A DNA stretch of 64,000 bases, from positions 255,001-319,000 of the forward strand of contig CAJNDS010002186.1 of NCBI GenBank assembly GCA_905221605.1, given 5' to 3'. How positions within the stretch are numbered: the first letter of the stretch is position 1; the number at the start of each line of letters is the position of its first letter. Shown here in pieces: positions 23,650 through 34,538 of the stretch. This DNA comes from Symbiodinium natans (lineage: Eukaryota; Sar; Dinophyceae; Suessiales; Symbiodiniaceae). The position numbers were made by a program, and so were the translations under genes. The notes beneath the pieces were generated by a model, which had not been told where the DNA came from, did not search any database, and worked only from the letters and a program-made list of their open reading frames with translations.

Positions 23650-24532
23650 CTATTTCCCCTCTCCCCCCGAACAGGGACGAGAAACAACGTCAAAGACCCC
23701 TCGGACAAGCATCTGCGACATGAGACCCCTCCTTCCAGCGGGGCTTCTTGCTCGAGAGAAACAGAAGTTGTCCTGGCAGGCACGTAGCGTATCATGCTTT
23801 TTGTGGAATCCTTCCCTGTGTGGGCTGCCTATGTTGCTCTCTCCTGTAGTCGGGTCCCTCTTCTGATCGAATTCGCAAGAGGGCAAGCGGATGTACTGCG
23901 AAAAGCCTCGCGGCGAAATCGTGCCAAAAGAAGGAAAGTGCACGTAGCGACTTCACAGGTTTGGTGACCAGGAAACACACACGGTTTTGGCTTCTGCTTT
24001 CATATGTTCAAATGTTCGCTCAGGATATTTCACGCACTTGAAATCAATCACCTCGTGCTCACCCTCAGGGCGGAATACTTTCACGAGCAGTTCTGCCAAC
24101 ATGCAGATGAAAAGCATTTGTTTCTCGGGGGATTGTATCTCCTTGATGGGGAGCGAAATGTTGCAAAGGCTCAAACGCCAGGCACTCTCTACCATTCTAC
24201 CGACAGAAGTCACGTCTGCACCGACACTGGAAGCTTTAGGTTCCAATCATGATCTTCGGGTCTAGCAGGCCGCAGTACATAACAAACAATATTTAGACTA
24301 TTTTGGAACAAAGAGAGATCAAGCGGCCTTTAGACAGGCGTGCAAGTGCGAAGTCCCCCTGCTGCTTGTGGCCGTATGCCCCGACACTCGCAGAAATGCC
24401 GCCCTTCTTGCTCGAATAAACCTTGGTACTCCAACTCGAACTTACACACACACACACAGTCACACACACAGTCACACACAGTCACACACAGTCACACACA
24501 GTCACACACAGTCACACACAGTCACACACAGT

Positions 24533-24564
<32 letters not shown>

Positions 24565-27268
24565 CACACGCAAGCATGAGATGCGATTGGAGCTCGCGCT
24601 ATTCATGCCCAGGCACACCAGGTCTTTGAGCCTTTGTGCAGGACATTCGCCGGAATCTCACGAGAACACCATCTCGATGCCAGTAGCGTAGAGTGCGTTC
24701 CAAATCATCCTGTTAGAGGGCTTCGGACTTGAGCTTCTTTGTGATGGCACCTGGCGGATTCTCACACACCTGTCCTTCACCTGGCCGAAGCGGGTGTAGA
24801 GCTCCGGGTCATGGAGGACTCGAAAGCCAAAGAAGGCGCCATAGACCAGGCCCAGATTGGTGCTGATCTCCGGCGCCTCCTGGCAGACAAAAATCTGACA
24901 GCCGAGCTGAGCTGAACGACTGGCTCCACGCATCTCCACGCGGAACCTTGAGAAAGGTCTTGTTGCTGGTCGGCGAGATGCCTCTGAGAATTCGGTCTTT
25001 TTTGAGAGGTCAACTTGTTCAAGATATATTCATCTTATCATCTTGTTTTTGGGGAGAGGCGCCCCAGAGGTTGGCTCGGAAGCGGTGCAGCGCCGCGGCG
25101 GCGCCGTCGATAGTGGCCACGAGGTCCCCGGGCAGCTCCTCCCCGGCCTCGTGGCGCACGAAGCGGAGCAAGTTGTCATCCATCACCACCACCTCAGAGA
25201 AGGGAGAGAGAGAGAGAGGGGTGTGCGTGTGCGTGTCTGTTATCGAGGAGTGACAAAAGCAAAAGCTCGCTCTCACTCTCTCTCAGCTTTTCTCTCGCTC
25301 TCTCTGAGGTAATCGCATGTTGGCCGGGGAGGAAGCACTCCTCGATGAAGCGGACCTGCAAGTCAGCTCCTTTCACGCCCACAATGATCCTCGCAAGCTG
25401 CTCGCAAGCATCATTCAACGAGAACCCAAAGATGTCCCAGCCGTGTCATGCGTGTCACATCACAAGCCATTGAAAATCGTTGCATTTTCAGTCCTGTCTC
25501 GAAGCTGCCCCAACACCTCCTCATAGCGACCCGAAAGGAAGTCTGGGTCTTCATGGGAGCAGAAAACCTCACAAGAAGGGCACTCCCTACGAAATTCTTC
25601 ATGGGAGACGTGAAGACGCGATGGTGGTTGCAGCGGGCGTCTTAGGATCTGGGGGCCACGACGTGGACTCTGTCCCGGAGCTCGAAGAGCCCAGCGCAGC
25701 GCAAGAGCTTCATCGTCTGCGACATCAGGTTCTCGGGCCTGCCCACCCCACATCGGAATCTCCCAAATCCGGTTGACTGACCGGTTCCACGGTGGGAGTT
25801 CGGGAAAGGAGCACACGCCTCGCGTAGGTGCGCACACAGATCACCCAGTTGTCCCAGGAGACTCGGGCCTGCGCTTCTCGAAGCAGCTCCTGCCACAGCC
25901 CATTGAGCCATTGAGCTGTCAAGTCCCCGGTCCCGGCCCCGCCACATTGCTTCCACGCCTTGACGAAGGGGTGCGAAAACGTGGCATCAGAGCCTGGTCC
26001 GCGCAGAAACGTAGGTGGCCGCGACTTTCGTGCTCCGAGCTTTGGGGGTGCCTTGGCCGTAGAGCTCGCTGGAGGCCGGCGCCCTCCGCAGCACTTCGCG
26101 GAGATCTTCCGACGGAGGTCGTGAGGAGGCAAGCCTCTCCGCGGAGCGCCACAGATGCCACAGATGCTTTGCATACAGATGCTTTGCAGAAGCATGTCGC
26201 GGCATGCCGGCCTCGGCCCGGGCCCTCGCAGGACTCGCAGGGCCGCCTCGCACCCCCGCGCAGGAGGCCGGCTCAGTGCTCGCTGAGCCGCCGTGGCCGC
26301 GAAGAGGAGCTGGTGCTGCGGACGCATCACCTGCCAAAAGCTCGCTTCTTTTTTGCCACTTTCTCTCTTCACTTGTATTTTCTCCTTTGGTTCCTGTGGG
26401 TTCCTGTGGGGTAATCTGGGTTCCTCGGCGCAAAGGGCTCCCAGCCTGCCAGTCCCGCTGAACCTTTGAGCGAAGCTCCAAGAAAGCTCCAGCATGCGGC
26501 AAATGCGGCAAACGCGGCAAACTCATGAAGTTGAGTTTCGCCACAACTTTGCCAAGCAACTGCTTGGCGCACACGCTGCCGGATCTTTGCCGGAGAGAGG
26601 CGCAGCAGCCGTGCGATGGCCATTGTGGCGTCAGATCTCGGAAGCGATGTGATGCGATTGCTGCCCACTCCAACCGCACTGAAGCGACACAGACACTCGT
26701 AACAACTTGTGATAACTCCAAACTTCGCCGTGACGCAGGAATTCCTCAACACCTTCTTGGCAGTTGCGGAGTTCCCGCATGCATGGGGTTGCAGCCCCGC
26801 ACTCCCGGCGAAGCACCTGGGCATGTGCAACCTTGTGCAAACTATCCCTCAACACCTCTGCAAAGGCATCAGTGATTTCACAAAAAGCCTACTAAGAGAT
26901 CTGAAAGCGTTTATCCTCGGAACTCTGGATGCCCGCACCCCATTGGAATGCCCTCAGACTCAAGTTCTCGCGCCAGGGGGGGCTGGCAATGAAGCTGTTT
27001 GCGTTTCAAGGAGCGACATACCGAGCTGCAACGCCGATGTTAAGAGCCTTGCCCTTTCGACTCCGGAACCCCCATCCGCCACAGAGTTGGAGCCTTTTCC
27101 CCCTTTTCTCCGAAAAAGTTGTCCACGAACAAACACGTACTTGCTTGTCCTAGATCTCCCAGGCTCTGTCACCACAAGCTCAGAAAATTCAAACGTGTGA
27201 ACAACACAGCTTCCCGTCGTGTCGCCGCGGTTGTCCTCGTATGGGGGCAGATTAGAGGCTCCGCTCAT
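23650..27268 (-). CDS. Large unrecognised multi-exon gene (or two adjacent genes)
   Basis: Many minus-strand segments have strong protein-like composition, in changing frames. In order: KYVFVRGQLFRRKGGKGSN (about 27.1 kb); DATMAIARLLRLSPAKIRQ (26.6); KHLYAKHLWHLWRSAERL (26.15); TAQWLNGLWQELLREAQA then WDNWVICVRTYAR (25.85); ENLMSQTMKLLRCAGLFEL (25.7); CEVFCSHEDPDFLSGRYEE (25.55); DIFGFSLNDACEQLARIIVG (25.4); EVVVMDDNLLRFVRHEAGE (25.17); QIFVCQEAPEISTNLGLVY (24.85); SLCNISLPIKEIQSPEKQ then RPEGEHEVIDFKCVKYPER (24.1). Possibly also ISPRGFSQYIRLPSCEFD (23.9). No domain family is recognised. GA- and CT-rich introns separate some exons. Whether all belong to one gene is inference from shared strand and spacing. 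Confidence 0.45.
24444..24570. repeat. Minisatellite (GTCACACACA)n followed by (CA)n
   Basis: Seven identical 10-bp units (24471-24540), one longer variant before them and a pure (CA) run after. This is the clearest 10-bp array in the window. Confidence 0.95.
25197..25312. repeat. GA- and CT-rich low-complexity intron segment
   Basis: (GA)n at about 25200-25217 and (CT)-rich runs at about 25268-25306, with GTGTGCGTGTG between them. They sit between two exon-like segments of the unrecognised gene. Confidence 0.7.
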
Positions 27269-27279
27269 CTCTTGGGGGT

Positions 27280-28380
27280 CGTTTGATCAGACACCGGGGA
27301 CTTGCCTGTGTATCTATTCACCTATCGATATCTGTGTTTACCCTACATGGCAACGCATTAACTTTCCCATTCAATGCGATGCACCTTCCAATCCTTCAGA
27401 ATGGACGGCAGCAGCTTGGTCGCCGAGCAGATTCCCCTGACAGGAGCAAATCCACTGCAACTGCTGCTTTGCCCTGCTTGCTGTTGCTTGCTCCTGCTTG
27501 CTTTTGCTAGTACTCTGATGCTTGCCAGCTAACTGCTGCTGACACGGAAAGTCTCAGAACTTAGCGTCGTGGCCTCGTGCACCCTTCGCGAGCGAGGCCC
27601 TGCTGCTCTGCGAACCGGCCCAGCGGAAAGCAGTTTTCCCGCGCTGCCAGGCGCCGCCGGTGGCGAGCCTGAGCCTGCAGAACTACGAGGAGTTGCAAAT
27701 AGCCGCAGATAGCTGCACATAAAGTTGCACGTGGAACCTCAACTCAAACAAGTACTGAGTCTGATGCTGCGAGCTTGCTGTCTGCCGCAGTGAGCCCTTT
27801 CCAGAGACGATTCCGTGCAAACTCGCCGGGATGGGGCAGTGCCAGTGTGGCATCCAATGGCAGCGCGAGAAGGGCCTGGCACCTGCGTCATGAGAAGCCA
27901 TTGTAAGCCATTGTAGGCTGAGCTTTGCCGGCTCCTGTTTTAGCACGGCATGTGCTTGGGCCTGCGTCCTCCGTTCTGGGCTTTCGACATCTCTTGCGCA
28001 GAGGATGGTCCATGGCTCCGGGCTGGCATGACTGTCTTCCATCAAGTTCTGCATCGGCTAAGGGTGCTAAGGAGTCCCTCCTGCCTGCATCTAAGAGATG
28101 TTCAACACGTTGTGTGCAGTCATTTTGGGGGGGAGGGGGGGGGGGCAGCTGCGTGGAAGTCCGAGTGCCGTCCTGCTAAAGGCTTGCCATGTTACGCCGC
28201 CTGAGCAGCCGCTGACGCTGGGCCAAAGCTTGCGTTACAGCACTGCCTTCGGATAGGTGCTCAGAATTCCTCAGATGCAAAAGGGGGCCTTTACCACCGT
28301 CTCCTCTTGCACAGGCGGAGGAGGAACTCGACTTGCCGGCACCTGCCCATTTGCCCAAAGTGCTCGGGAGGACTCCAGCT
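27280..28380. other. Non-coding stretch with a poly-G block
   Basis: No supported exon. A G-rich block (GGGGGGGAGGGGGGGGGG-like) lies at about 28126-28146. The pyrimidine-rich island begins just after. Confidence 0.4.
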
Positions 28381-28387
28381 CTCGCCG

Positions 28388-28510
28388 TCTTCTTCTTCTT
28401 CTTCTTCTTCTTCTTCTTCTTCTTCTTCTTCTTCTTCTTCTTCTTCTTCTTCTTCTTCTTCTTCTTCTTCTTCTTCTTCTTCTTCTTCTTCTTCTTCTTC
28501 TTCTTCTTCT
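28388..28510. repeat. Microsatellite (TTC)41
   Basis: An uninterrupted 123-bp run of TCT/TTC on +, hence (GAA)41 on -. It gives poly-Ser, poly-Phe or poly-Leu ORFs on + and poly-Glu, poly-Lys or poly-Arg ORFs on -, none of which is real. Such purine-pyrimidine tracts can form triplex DNA. Confidence 0.97.
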
Positions 28511-28519
28511 CTCCCTCCC

Positions 28520-29340
28520 TTCTCTTTCTTTCTTTCTTGGGGGCATGGGGGCAAGCCCCCGGGCGTTCTCGCCCGCCCCGGTATTCGGGGGCCTCCGGTC
28601 GGGTTGTTCGGAGGAGAGGAGAGCGAGCACGGGACCCTTGCGCCCCTAATCCCCCCCCCCCGCTGCCCTGCTGCTGCCCCATATGGCCCTGCTGTGCTCC
28701 CTCACCTCCTTTCGCGCCTACTCAAAGCAGCCACTGCTGTACCTGTGACTCTGCCAGCCCCAGATCACACTCCTTGCCTAACCCACCTAGCACACACGTG
28801 CCCCACTACTCTCTTCGATCCGGGCTTGGCACACACATGTGAGACTGGCTCGGTCGAGGCCGCCCCCCACGCCTCCTACGCCTCTCCATGCATACCTCTC
28901 CGAGCTACACCTGAGGCAACCCCCTACAAGTCCCCCCGAGGCGTGCGGGGCAGCTTTCCTGTGTGTATTGGCTCTCGCGCAAAAATTACGCAAACAGATG
29001 GCCCCTCCAAACCCCCAGCTCAAAGCCTAAAGCCCCCATGAACCTGCCGAAAGCAACCTCCCCCTAGCCCCCGAGACCCTGGTGAAACTCCTCCGAGGCG
29101 CTGCAACTGGCCCGTCATGGAGGTTTCTCTGGTGGCTACGCTGTGACACCCTGGTGGCTATGCAACACCTAACCCCAAGAACCTAAACCTCCAGAAGGTC
29201 CATCCGAAACCACCCCCTTTAGCCCCCAGGATGCTGTGTGAGACTGTGCACGTAGGCAGGCCCCCCGGGTAAAGAGTCAAAAAGCAACCCCCCTCACAAC
29301 GCCCCCAGTAGCCTTACCTGTTTGCTCACGCCCGGCCCCC
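28520..29340. other. C-rich stretch, no supported gene
   Basis: The plus strand is rich in CCCC and CCT and resembles the flanking island. Open frames exist on both strands but lack protein-like composition. Confidence 0.4.
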
Positions 29341-29346
29341 TTCACT

Positions 29347-32300
29347 TCACTCTAGGCCTGCATGCGCGCGTCTACGCCTGTGCTCAGGATCTCCTCTCAG
29401 TTCCATTGGCCCAGCCGCCCTTGTGCGTCGCCGCCGTTGTGCCTCACTCCGGGATCTTCTCGTGCGCTGCCCAAATCCCATCCTTCTCCTTTCTTTGGAC
29501 CTCCTCCTGTTGGCTGCCCACCCCCTCTGCGCCTCCCATCTTCGCCTCATCGGTTCTTGTAGTCTGGCTAGAGGCCCCAGTGGCGGTGGTGTCCAGGGCT
29601 GCGTGGCTTGTGTGGCTTGCAAGTTCCCCTGCACAGCCAGCGCCCCCCCTTTTTCGTGGTGTGCCCCCCCGGAGCTCTCGCTGGGAAGGTGTTGTTGGTG
29701 GTGGTGGTGGTGTTGTTGCTGGTATGGCACCACTGCCTCAGGCCCCTGCCCAGCCTCTGTCGTGTCCCCTCCTCCTTCACCCTCCACCCTCGTTTCCCCA
29801 CCTGCACAGGTTGCCGCAATCTCCTCAGTGCCATTGTCACGATCATGTAGTAGTGCTCCGTCTTCTCCACCATCGTAGTTCTCTTCTCGCCCCTCGGCGC
29901 TTTGGTGTTGGCGGTGTTGGTGGTTGCCCCTTGGTTGGTGCTGTGGGTGTGGGTGTGGCTGCGGTGGGCGCGTGCCTTCCCCCATCTCCGTCAACCCTCC
30001 CCCCCCTTCCTCCTCCGCCGGCCCCCCTGCAGGTGTGTCGTCCCCCCACAGCTGCGTGCTCCAGTCATCGATGGCCTGGAGCGCCTTTCCCACCTCTCTC
30101 TGGATTTCCCCGTGTGTGAAGGGCAGCAGCCCTCTCAGGATGTGGCGTGCTCGGAGCCCTCCTCCTCCTCCCGTGGCTTCCACCCCTCCCGCTGCCAGCC
30201 CTAGCGTGTCCGCCGGGTGCACCACCCCCGACCCCTCCGCCCCCCCCGGCCCCTTCCTGCACTTCCAGCGCGCTCGCCTCCGCCCCCAGGCATGCTTCCA
30301 TGTGGTACTGTGCTTGTTGCAGGTGGTGCGAAGCTTGCCCATGCCCCGGGTAGCTGGCCGCTATGAGCAGCTCTTGTTCCGCTTCCCCCGCCTTCGCTTC
30401 TGCCATAGATTGCAACTCCCAGCTGCTCGTCCTTCTGACCCCCCCGAGCCACCTCCTTCCCTGCCTCAGCAGCCCTTGGCCCCTATGTCTTGTACCCGCT
30501 CCTCCAGCGTGAGCTGCTCCCACCCCTGCCCCACGTGGATGGCCAGCCGGATGGCCTCTTCGAAGTTGGCGGTCCCTTCGTGGGTGTGTTGTGCCGTGGT
30601 GGGTGCTAGTTGGATGGGCGGTTCGCCCCCTTCTGTGTGGTGCGTGAGGGGCCCCGGTAGTTGCTGGATTGCCAGGCCCGCGCCAGTGCTGCTGCTGCTC
30701 CCCTGCCCTTCCTCCACTGCCTCCCTTCGTGGGTCGTCCTCCTCCCCCCCTCCCGTGTGTTCGTCGCCCTCTGGTCGCAGGGCGCTCAGGCACTGCAGGG
30801 CCGTGCGGAGGTGCTGCCGGCTTGCTGCTAGCGCCGTGGCTTCAGCCGTGCTGTGGTTGGTGCTGGTGGCTGCGTGTGTGTGGTTGTGCGACTGCAGTGC
30901 ATCCAGGGCCGCATGGATATACGTGTTCGCCGTGGTTGCCCCCCAGCTGTCCTGCTCCCGGTTGGGCTTGTGCTTTTTGGTGGCTTCTTGCGCGGGTGCT
31001 GCCTCACGTCCCCTCTTGCTCCCTCTCCCCCACCGACGCCCTCCTCCTCGCCCCACCCCTCTGCCTCGTGCTTTTTGCACCAGCGGCGCGTCCTCATCCT
31101 CTTTTCCTGTCCCGGTCCAGATGGCGGCTGCTGCATGGGTGCTTCGGGCGGTGGTTGGTTCGGTGTTGGTTGTTGGTCTGGCGTGGGGTTTGCCCCCGCG
31201 CCCGTGGATGGATGGGGCGGTGTGGGCGGTGCGTGTTGGTGTCCAGAGCTGCTCGCCCCTCCTTCCTGGTATTGGCTCTGGGTTGGCTTGGGTGCGGGTT
31301 TGGCCAGTGGCACCACGGTGGCTGCTGGATAGACGTCCGGGTCCACTCTGGCAAGCTGCCCTTGCCTCAGTTGGACGTGCCCATTGCTTGCCGCGGGTTG
31401 GTTCGCCGCCTGCCCCCCTCCTTCGCCCACCCCTGTGATTGCCATCACCCATGTGTCTCGGCCGCCCCCGAACCCCTATGGGGAGGGGAGGTGGTTGGTC
31501 CGGGCCCTGGGAGTGTGTTCCTTCCTAGCTGCCTCACTCTTTGCCCCCCCCCGGCACCTTGCGGTGTTGGTCCGCTACCTCAAATGCCCAGAGGTATTCC
31601 CCCATCTTGCCCGCCCAGAAGATGATTTGGGCTTCCTTTCGGATGGGGAGTAGCGGCGGGCCGTCCTGCGACCATTCCCACCCGTCATCCCCGGTGGCCC
31701 CTCCCGTGTGTGGGTGTTGTGTGGTTGCCGTGGCTTGGTTAGCTTGTCTGGCCTGAGTGCCCCCCGCGTGTGGTGGGTCTGTGGCGTGCTCCTCTCCCCG
31801 CTGCCCGTCTGACCCCTCTCCTTCCTCCTCTTCCACTTCTGCTGCCTCCTCCTCCCCCTCCTCCTCCTCTTCGTCGGCGCTGCTGCTCCAGTGGGTTTCC
31901 GACGATTCGCTGGCGTCGCCCCCCCTGCCTTCTCCTTGGTCACAGTGCTCTTGCATCGGTGGGTGGGGTCGGTCCTCACGCTGTGTTGGTGAGCTCTGGT
32001 CGGCCGGGGGTTGTTCTTGGTGTGTCTCCATGGGGTTCCCTTGCCGGGGCTGCTTGTGACGGTTGAGCAGCTCCGCCCAGTCCGGGCTGCTGCTGGTGTG
32101 TGCCTGGTGTGTGCTGCCGGCCGCGCCCCCAGTGTTCCCCCCCTCCCTCCCCCATGCCTGTGCTTCCTGCCGCCTCCTCTTCCTCTCTCTCGCCTCCCTC
32201 GCCTTGCGTTCTCGATTGCGCATACGCTGCTCCCCCTTTCCCTCATGGCGGTTCCTGGCCCTGCGCGCCATGGCCTCCTCAAAAGTTTCCCCTTCTCGCA

Positions 32301-34132
32301 TGTACCAATGTGCTGGCCCGTCTTGTCCCGTGCTGTCTGGTGAGGTAGTGGGATTGGGGGTGCCCCCCGCTTGAGGGGCACTGCTGTCCTGCGCTTCAGC
32401 TGGTTCGTCATCGCCGTCAGGTGGGGGCTGCGGGGGCTTGGGTTTGGGTCTGCAGGGTTCTTGGCTGGGTTTTGCCCCTGGGTGCTCCGGTCGCCCCTGG
32501 TCTTGGAATGCCGAAGGTTTGGCCGTTGGTGGCTGTTTACAGGTGGTGGCAGGCCTCCCTGTTGGTGCAGTGGTTGGTTGCTTGGGCCTTGTTGGTGACT
32601 CCACTGCAGCGATGGTTGTTGGGCCGCATGCAGTTGCAGCGACGGTTGTGGTGGGTTCGACTGTGGGTGGTGTTGGGCCATGGGCTGTGTTGGGCATGGC
32701 TGGCCTTGGTGTGTCTCGTCTGCCGCCCCTTGTTGGGCTGGTTGGTGGGTTGGTGGTTGGTGGCCCCACTGTTGTGGTGGTTGTGGGACAGCTTGTGACG
32801 GCTGTGCCTGGACCCCTGCTGTTGGGGTTGACTGTGAATGGTGGGTCGTTGGCTGTGTCGGGTATGTGCTTGGCCGAGGTGGTGGTGGCCGCGGTGGCTG
32901 CGTCAGCTGCATCGGGGCTTGTTGGTTTGGTGGTTGGTGGTGCGCCTGGCCGGGCGGCGCCTTGACCCTCGGGGGTGCCAGATCCCCTTCAGAGGGGGGT
33001 TGTGGCGGGGCTTTGCTGGGTACTGGTTGCCCCCCCGCCGGGGGTGTATGGGGGGCTTGTTAGCCCCCCTTGCAGTGCTTCACGGCTGTACTGGCGGAGG
33101 ATGTCCCCCACGATGTGGAGCCATTGGGGCCGCGCATTGGCTATGGGTATGGTCACCGTGAGGCGGTTTTCTTGGATCCCTATGGTGGGGACGTGCGTGG
33201 AGGGCAGGTAGCCCCCTTTCTGCGGCTCCAGGGGCTTGGGTAGGTCTCGGTGGGGCCCCTGTGGTTCGAGTGGCGCGCACCCCACAGGTCGCGGGCCGAC
33301 TGCCGGGTGATTCTCCACGGATTGGTCCGGGGGTTGTGGGTGCCACGCGTCAGTGTCCGGGTCGTAGGGTGCTGGCCCCCCTTGCGGTTGTGAGCTACCG
33401 GCCACGCTGCTTCGGGTTCGGCTGGTCGGGGAGGTATTGCTCCCACGCAGAGGTGTCGTGTGTTTCCTCTCCCTCCTGGCTTGTTGCGTGCCCCCCCGGC
33501 CCCCCGAAGGTGGTGGGTTCCACGTGCCGTGTTGGCTCGGCGGGATGGCACTGGGACGGCGTGCTCTGGGGTAACGGGTCTCTGCTTGTGGTGCTGGGGG
33601 GTTCATGGATTGCCCCTGGTGGCTGGGACGCGGGCGCCTGCTGCATGGGTTGTTGCTTCCGGCACGCGGGTTGGGGCGGGGTTGCGGCTGGGTTGTGCTC
33701 GCACTGGGAGCTCTCTGGGTTGGAGGCGTTCATGCCCTTCTCGGTCTCCCTGCCATTTTCACGATCATGTACTTCTCGATGTCCCGGAGTGTCATCTGGT
33801 GGGCTGTGGTGCTGGCCTCCTTCCATCATCCCCTCTCCCCCGCTCTCATGGACCTCTGGCTCTGGCTGGCTCGCTGCCCCCTCCCCCCCTCCTGCCTCCT
33901 CTACCCACTCCCCTGCTTCCCCCGTTGTCTCGCCCGCGGGCGGTGGTGGGGCTGGCTCCGTGGCTTGCGTGGCTTGCGTGGCGGTGAGGTGGTGCTTGCT
34001 CCATCTGTTGGGTTGCCCACCTCCTCCCCCTCCCCCTGGCATGGCCGCAACAGCCGGCGGCTGGATCTGCCCCCACCACAGCCCCAGCACAAGCCCCGCT
34101 ATGGCTGCTTGTTTGCAGTGGCAGAGTGCCAT
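29347..34132 (-). pseudogene. Long Pro/Gln/Glu-rich reading frame broken by frameshifts
   Basis: The minus strand is open over most of 4.8 kb, but the plausible protein moves between frames. 33395-34132 (one frame) begins MALCHCKQAAIAGLVLGLWW and ends near WEQYLPDQPNPKQ. 32989-33606, 31534-32769, 30466-31452 and 29347-30342 share a second frame, interrupted only by stops near 32989, 31534 and 30466. Convincing segments in that frame: HVPTIGIQENRLTVTIPI, YMREGETFEEAMARRARN, KEAQIIFWAGKMGEYLWAF, TANFEEAIRLAIHVGQGWE and GEIQREVGKALQAIDDWST. A third frame supplies ASYPGHGQASHHLQQAQY (about 30.35 kb). The linkers are P/Q/T/E-rich. Runs of C/G are frequent and shifts may sit in them, so either decay or sequencing error could explain the breaks. 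No family is recognised. It begins about 400 bp downstream of the LINE ORF on the same strand, so it may be part of the element, a second element or a host gene. Confidence 0.5.
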
Positions 34133-34338
34133 GGTGGGCTAGGCTTGGCTTGGCTACTGTGGCTACTGGTGTGCTTGAGGATTGCTGCAGCGGCCGTGGC
34201 GGAGATGCAAACACTGCGACACAGCAAGACAGCGAAAAGACAGCGCACAACACAGCGAAGCTTGCAGAGTGTGTGTGTCATGACTGCTGCTGCTGCTGCT
34301 GTTGTTGTGTCTGTCGACCGTCTCTCTTCTTTCTCTGC

Positions 34339-34380
34339 CCCCCCCCTTCCCCCCCCCCCCCCCCCCCCCCTCCCTCCGTC

Positions 34381-34421
<41 letters not shown>
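34339..34421. repeat. Poly-C block (poly-G on minus strand)
   Basis: Runs of about 20 and then about 40 C interrupted by TCCCTCCGTCT. It lies 118 bp beyond the stop of the retrotransposon ORF. On the minus (element-sense) strand it is G-rich with potential to form G-quadruplexes. Confidence 0.95.
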
Positions 34422-34538
34422 CTCTCTTCCCTGGCCCCCCGGTGGCGCACCGAGGCACCATTTCCCCGATTTGCCCGTGCCACCGCCGCAGTCACACCCT
34501 TCTCTTTGCTCACCCTGGCCGCTCCTTTCAGCGGGCGC

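Noticed and set aside
24444-24570. CRISPR-like array
   Set aside because: Units are contiguous 10-bp repeats without spacers, in a eukaryotic setting.
28176-29041. Poly-Ser, poly-Phe, poly-Leu, poly-Lys, poly-Arg and poly-Glu ORFs
   Set aside because: All are readings of the (TTC)41 microsatellite.
29924-31438. 504-codon plus-strand ORF and similar long plus ORFs in 29.3-34.5 kb
   Set aside because: Pro/Ser/Cys/Trp-rich shadow of the minus-strand relic. The minus frame carries the charged, folded-looking segments.
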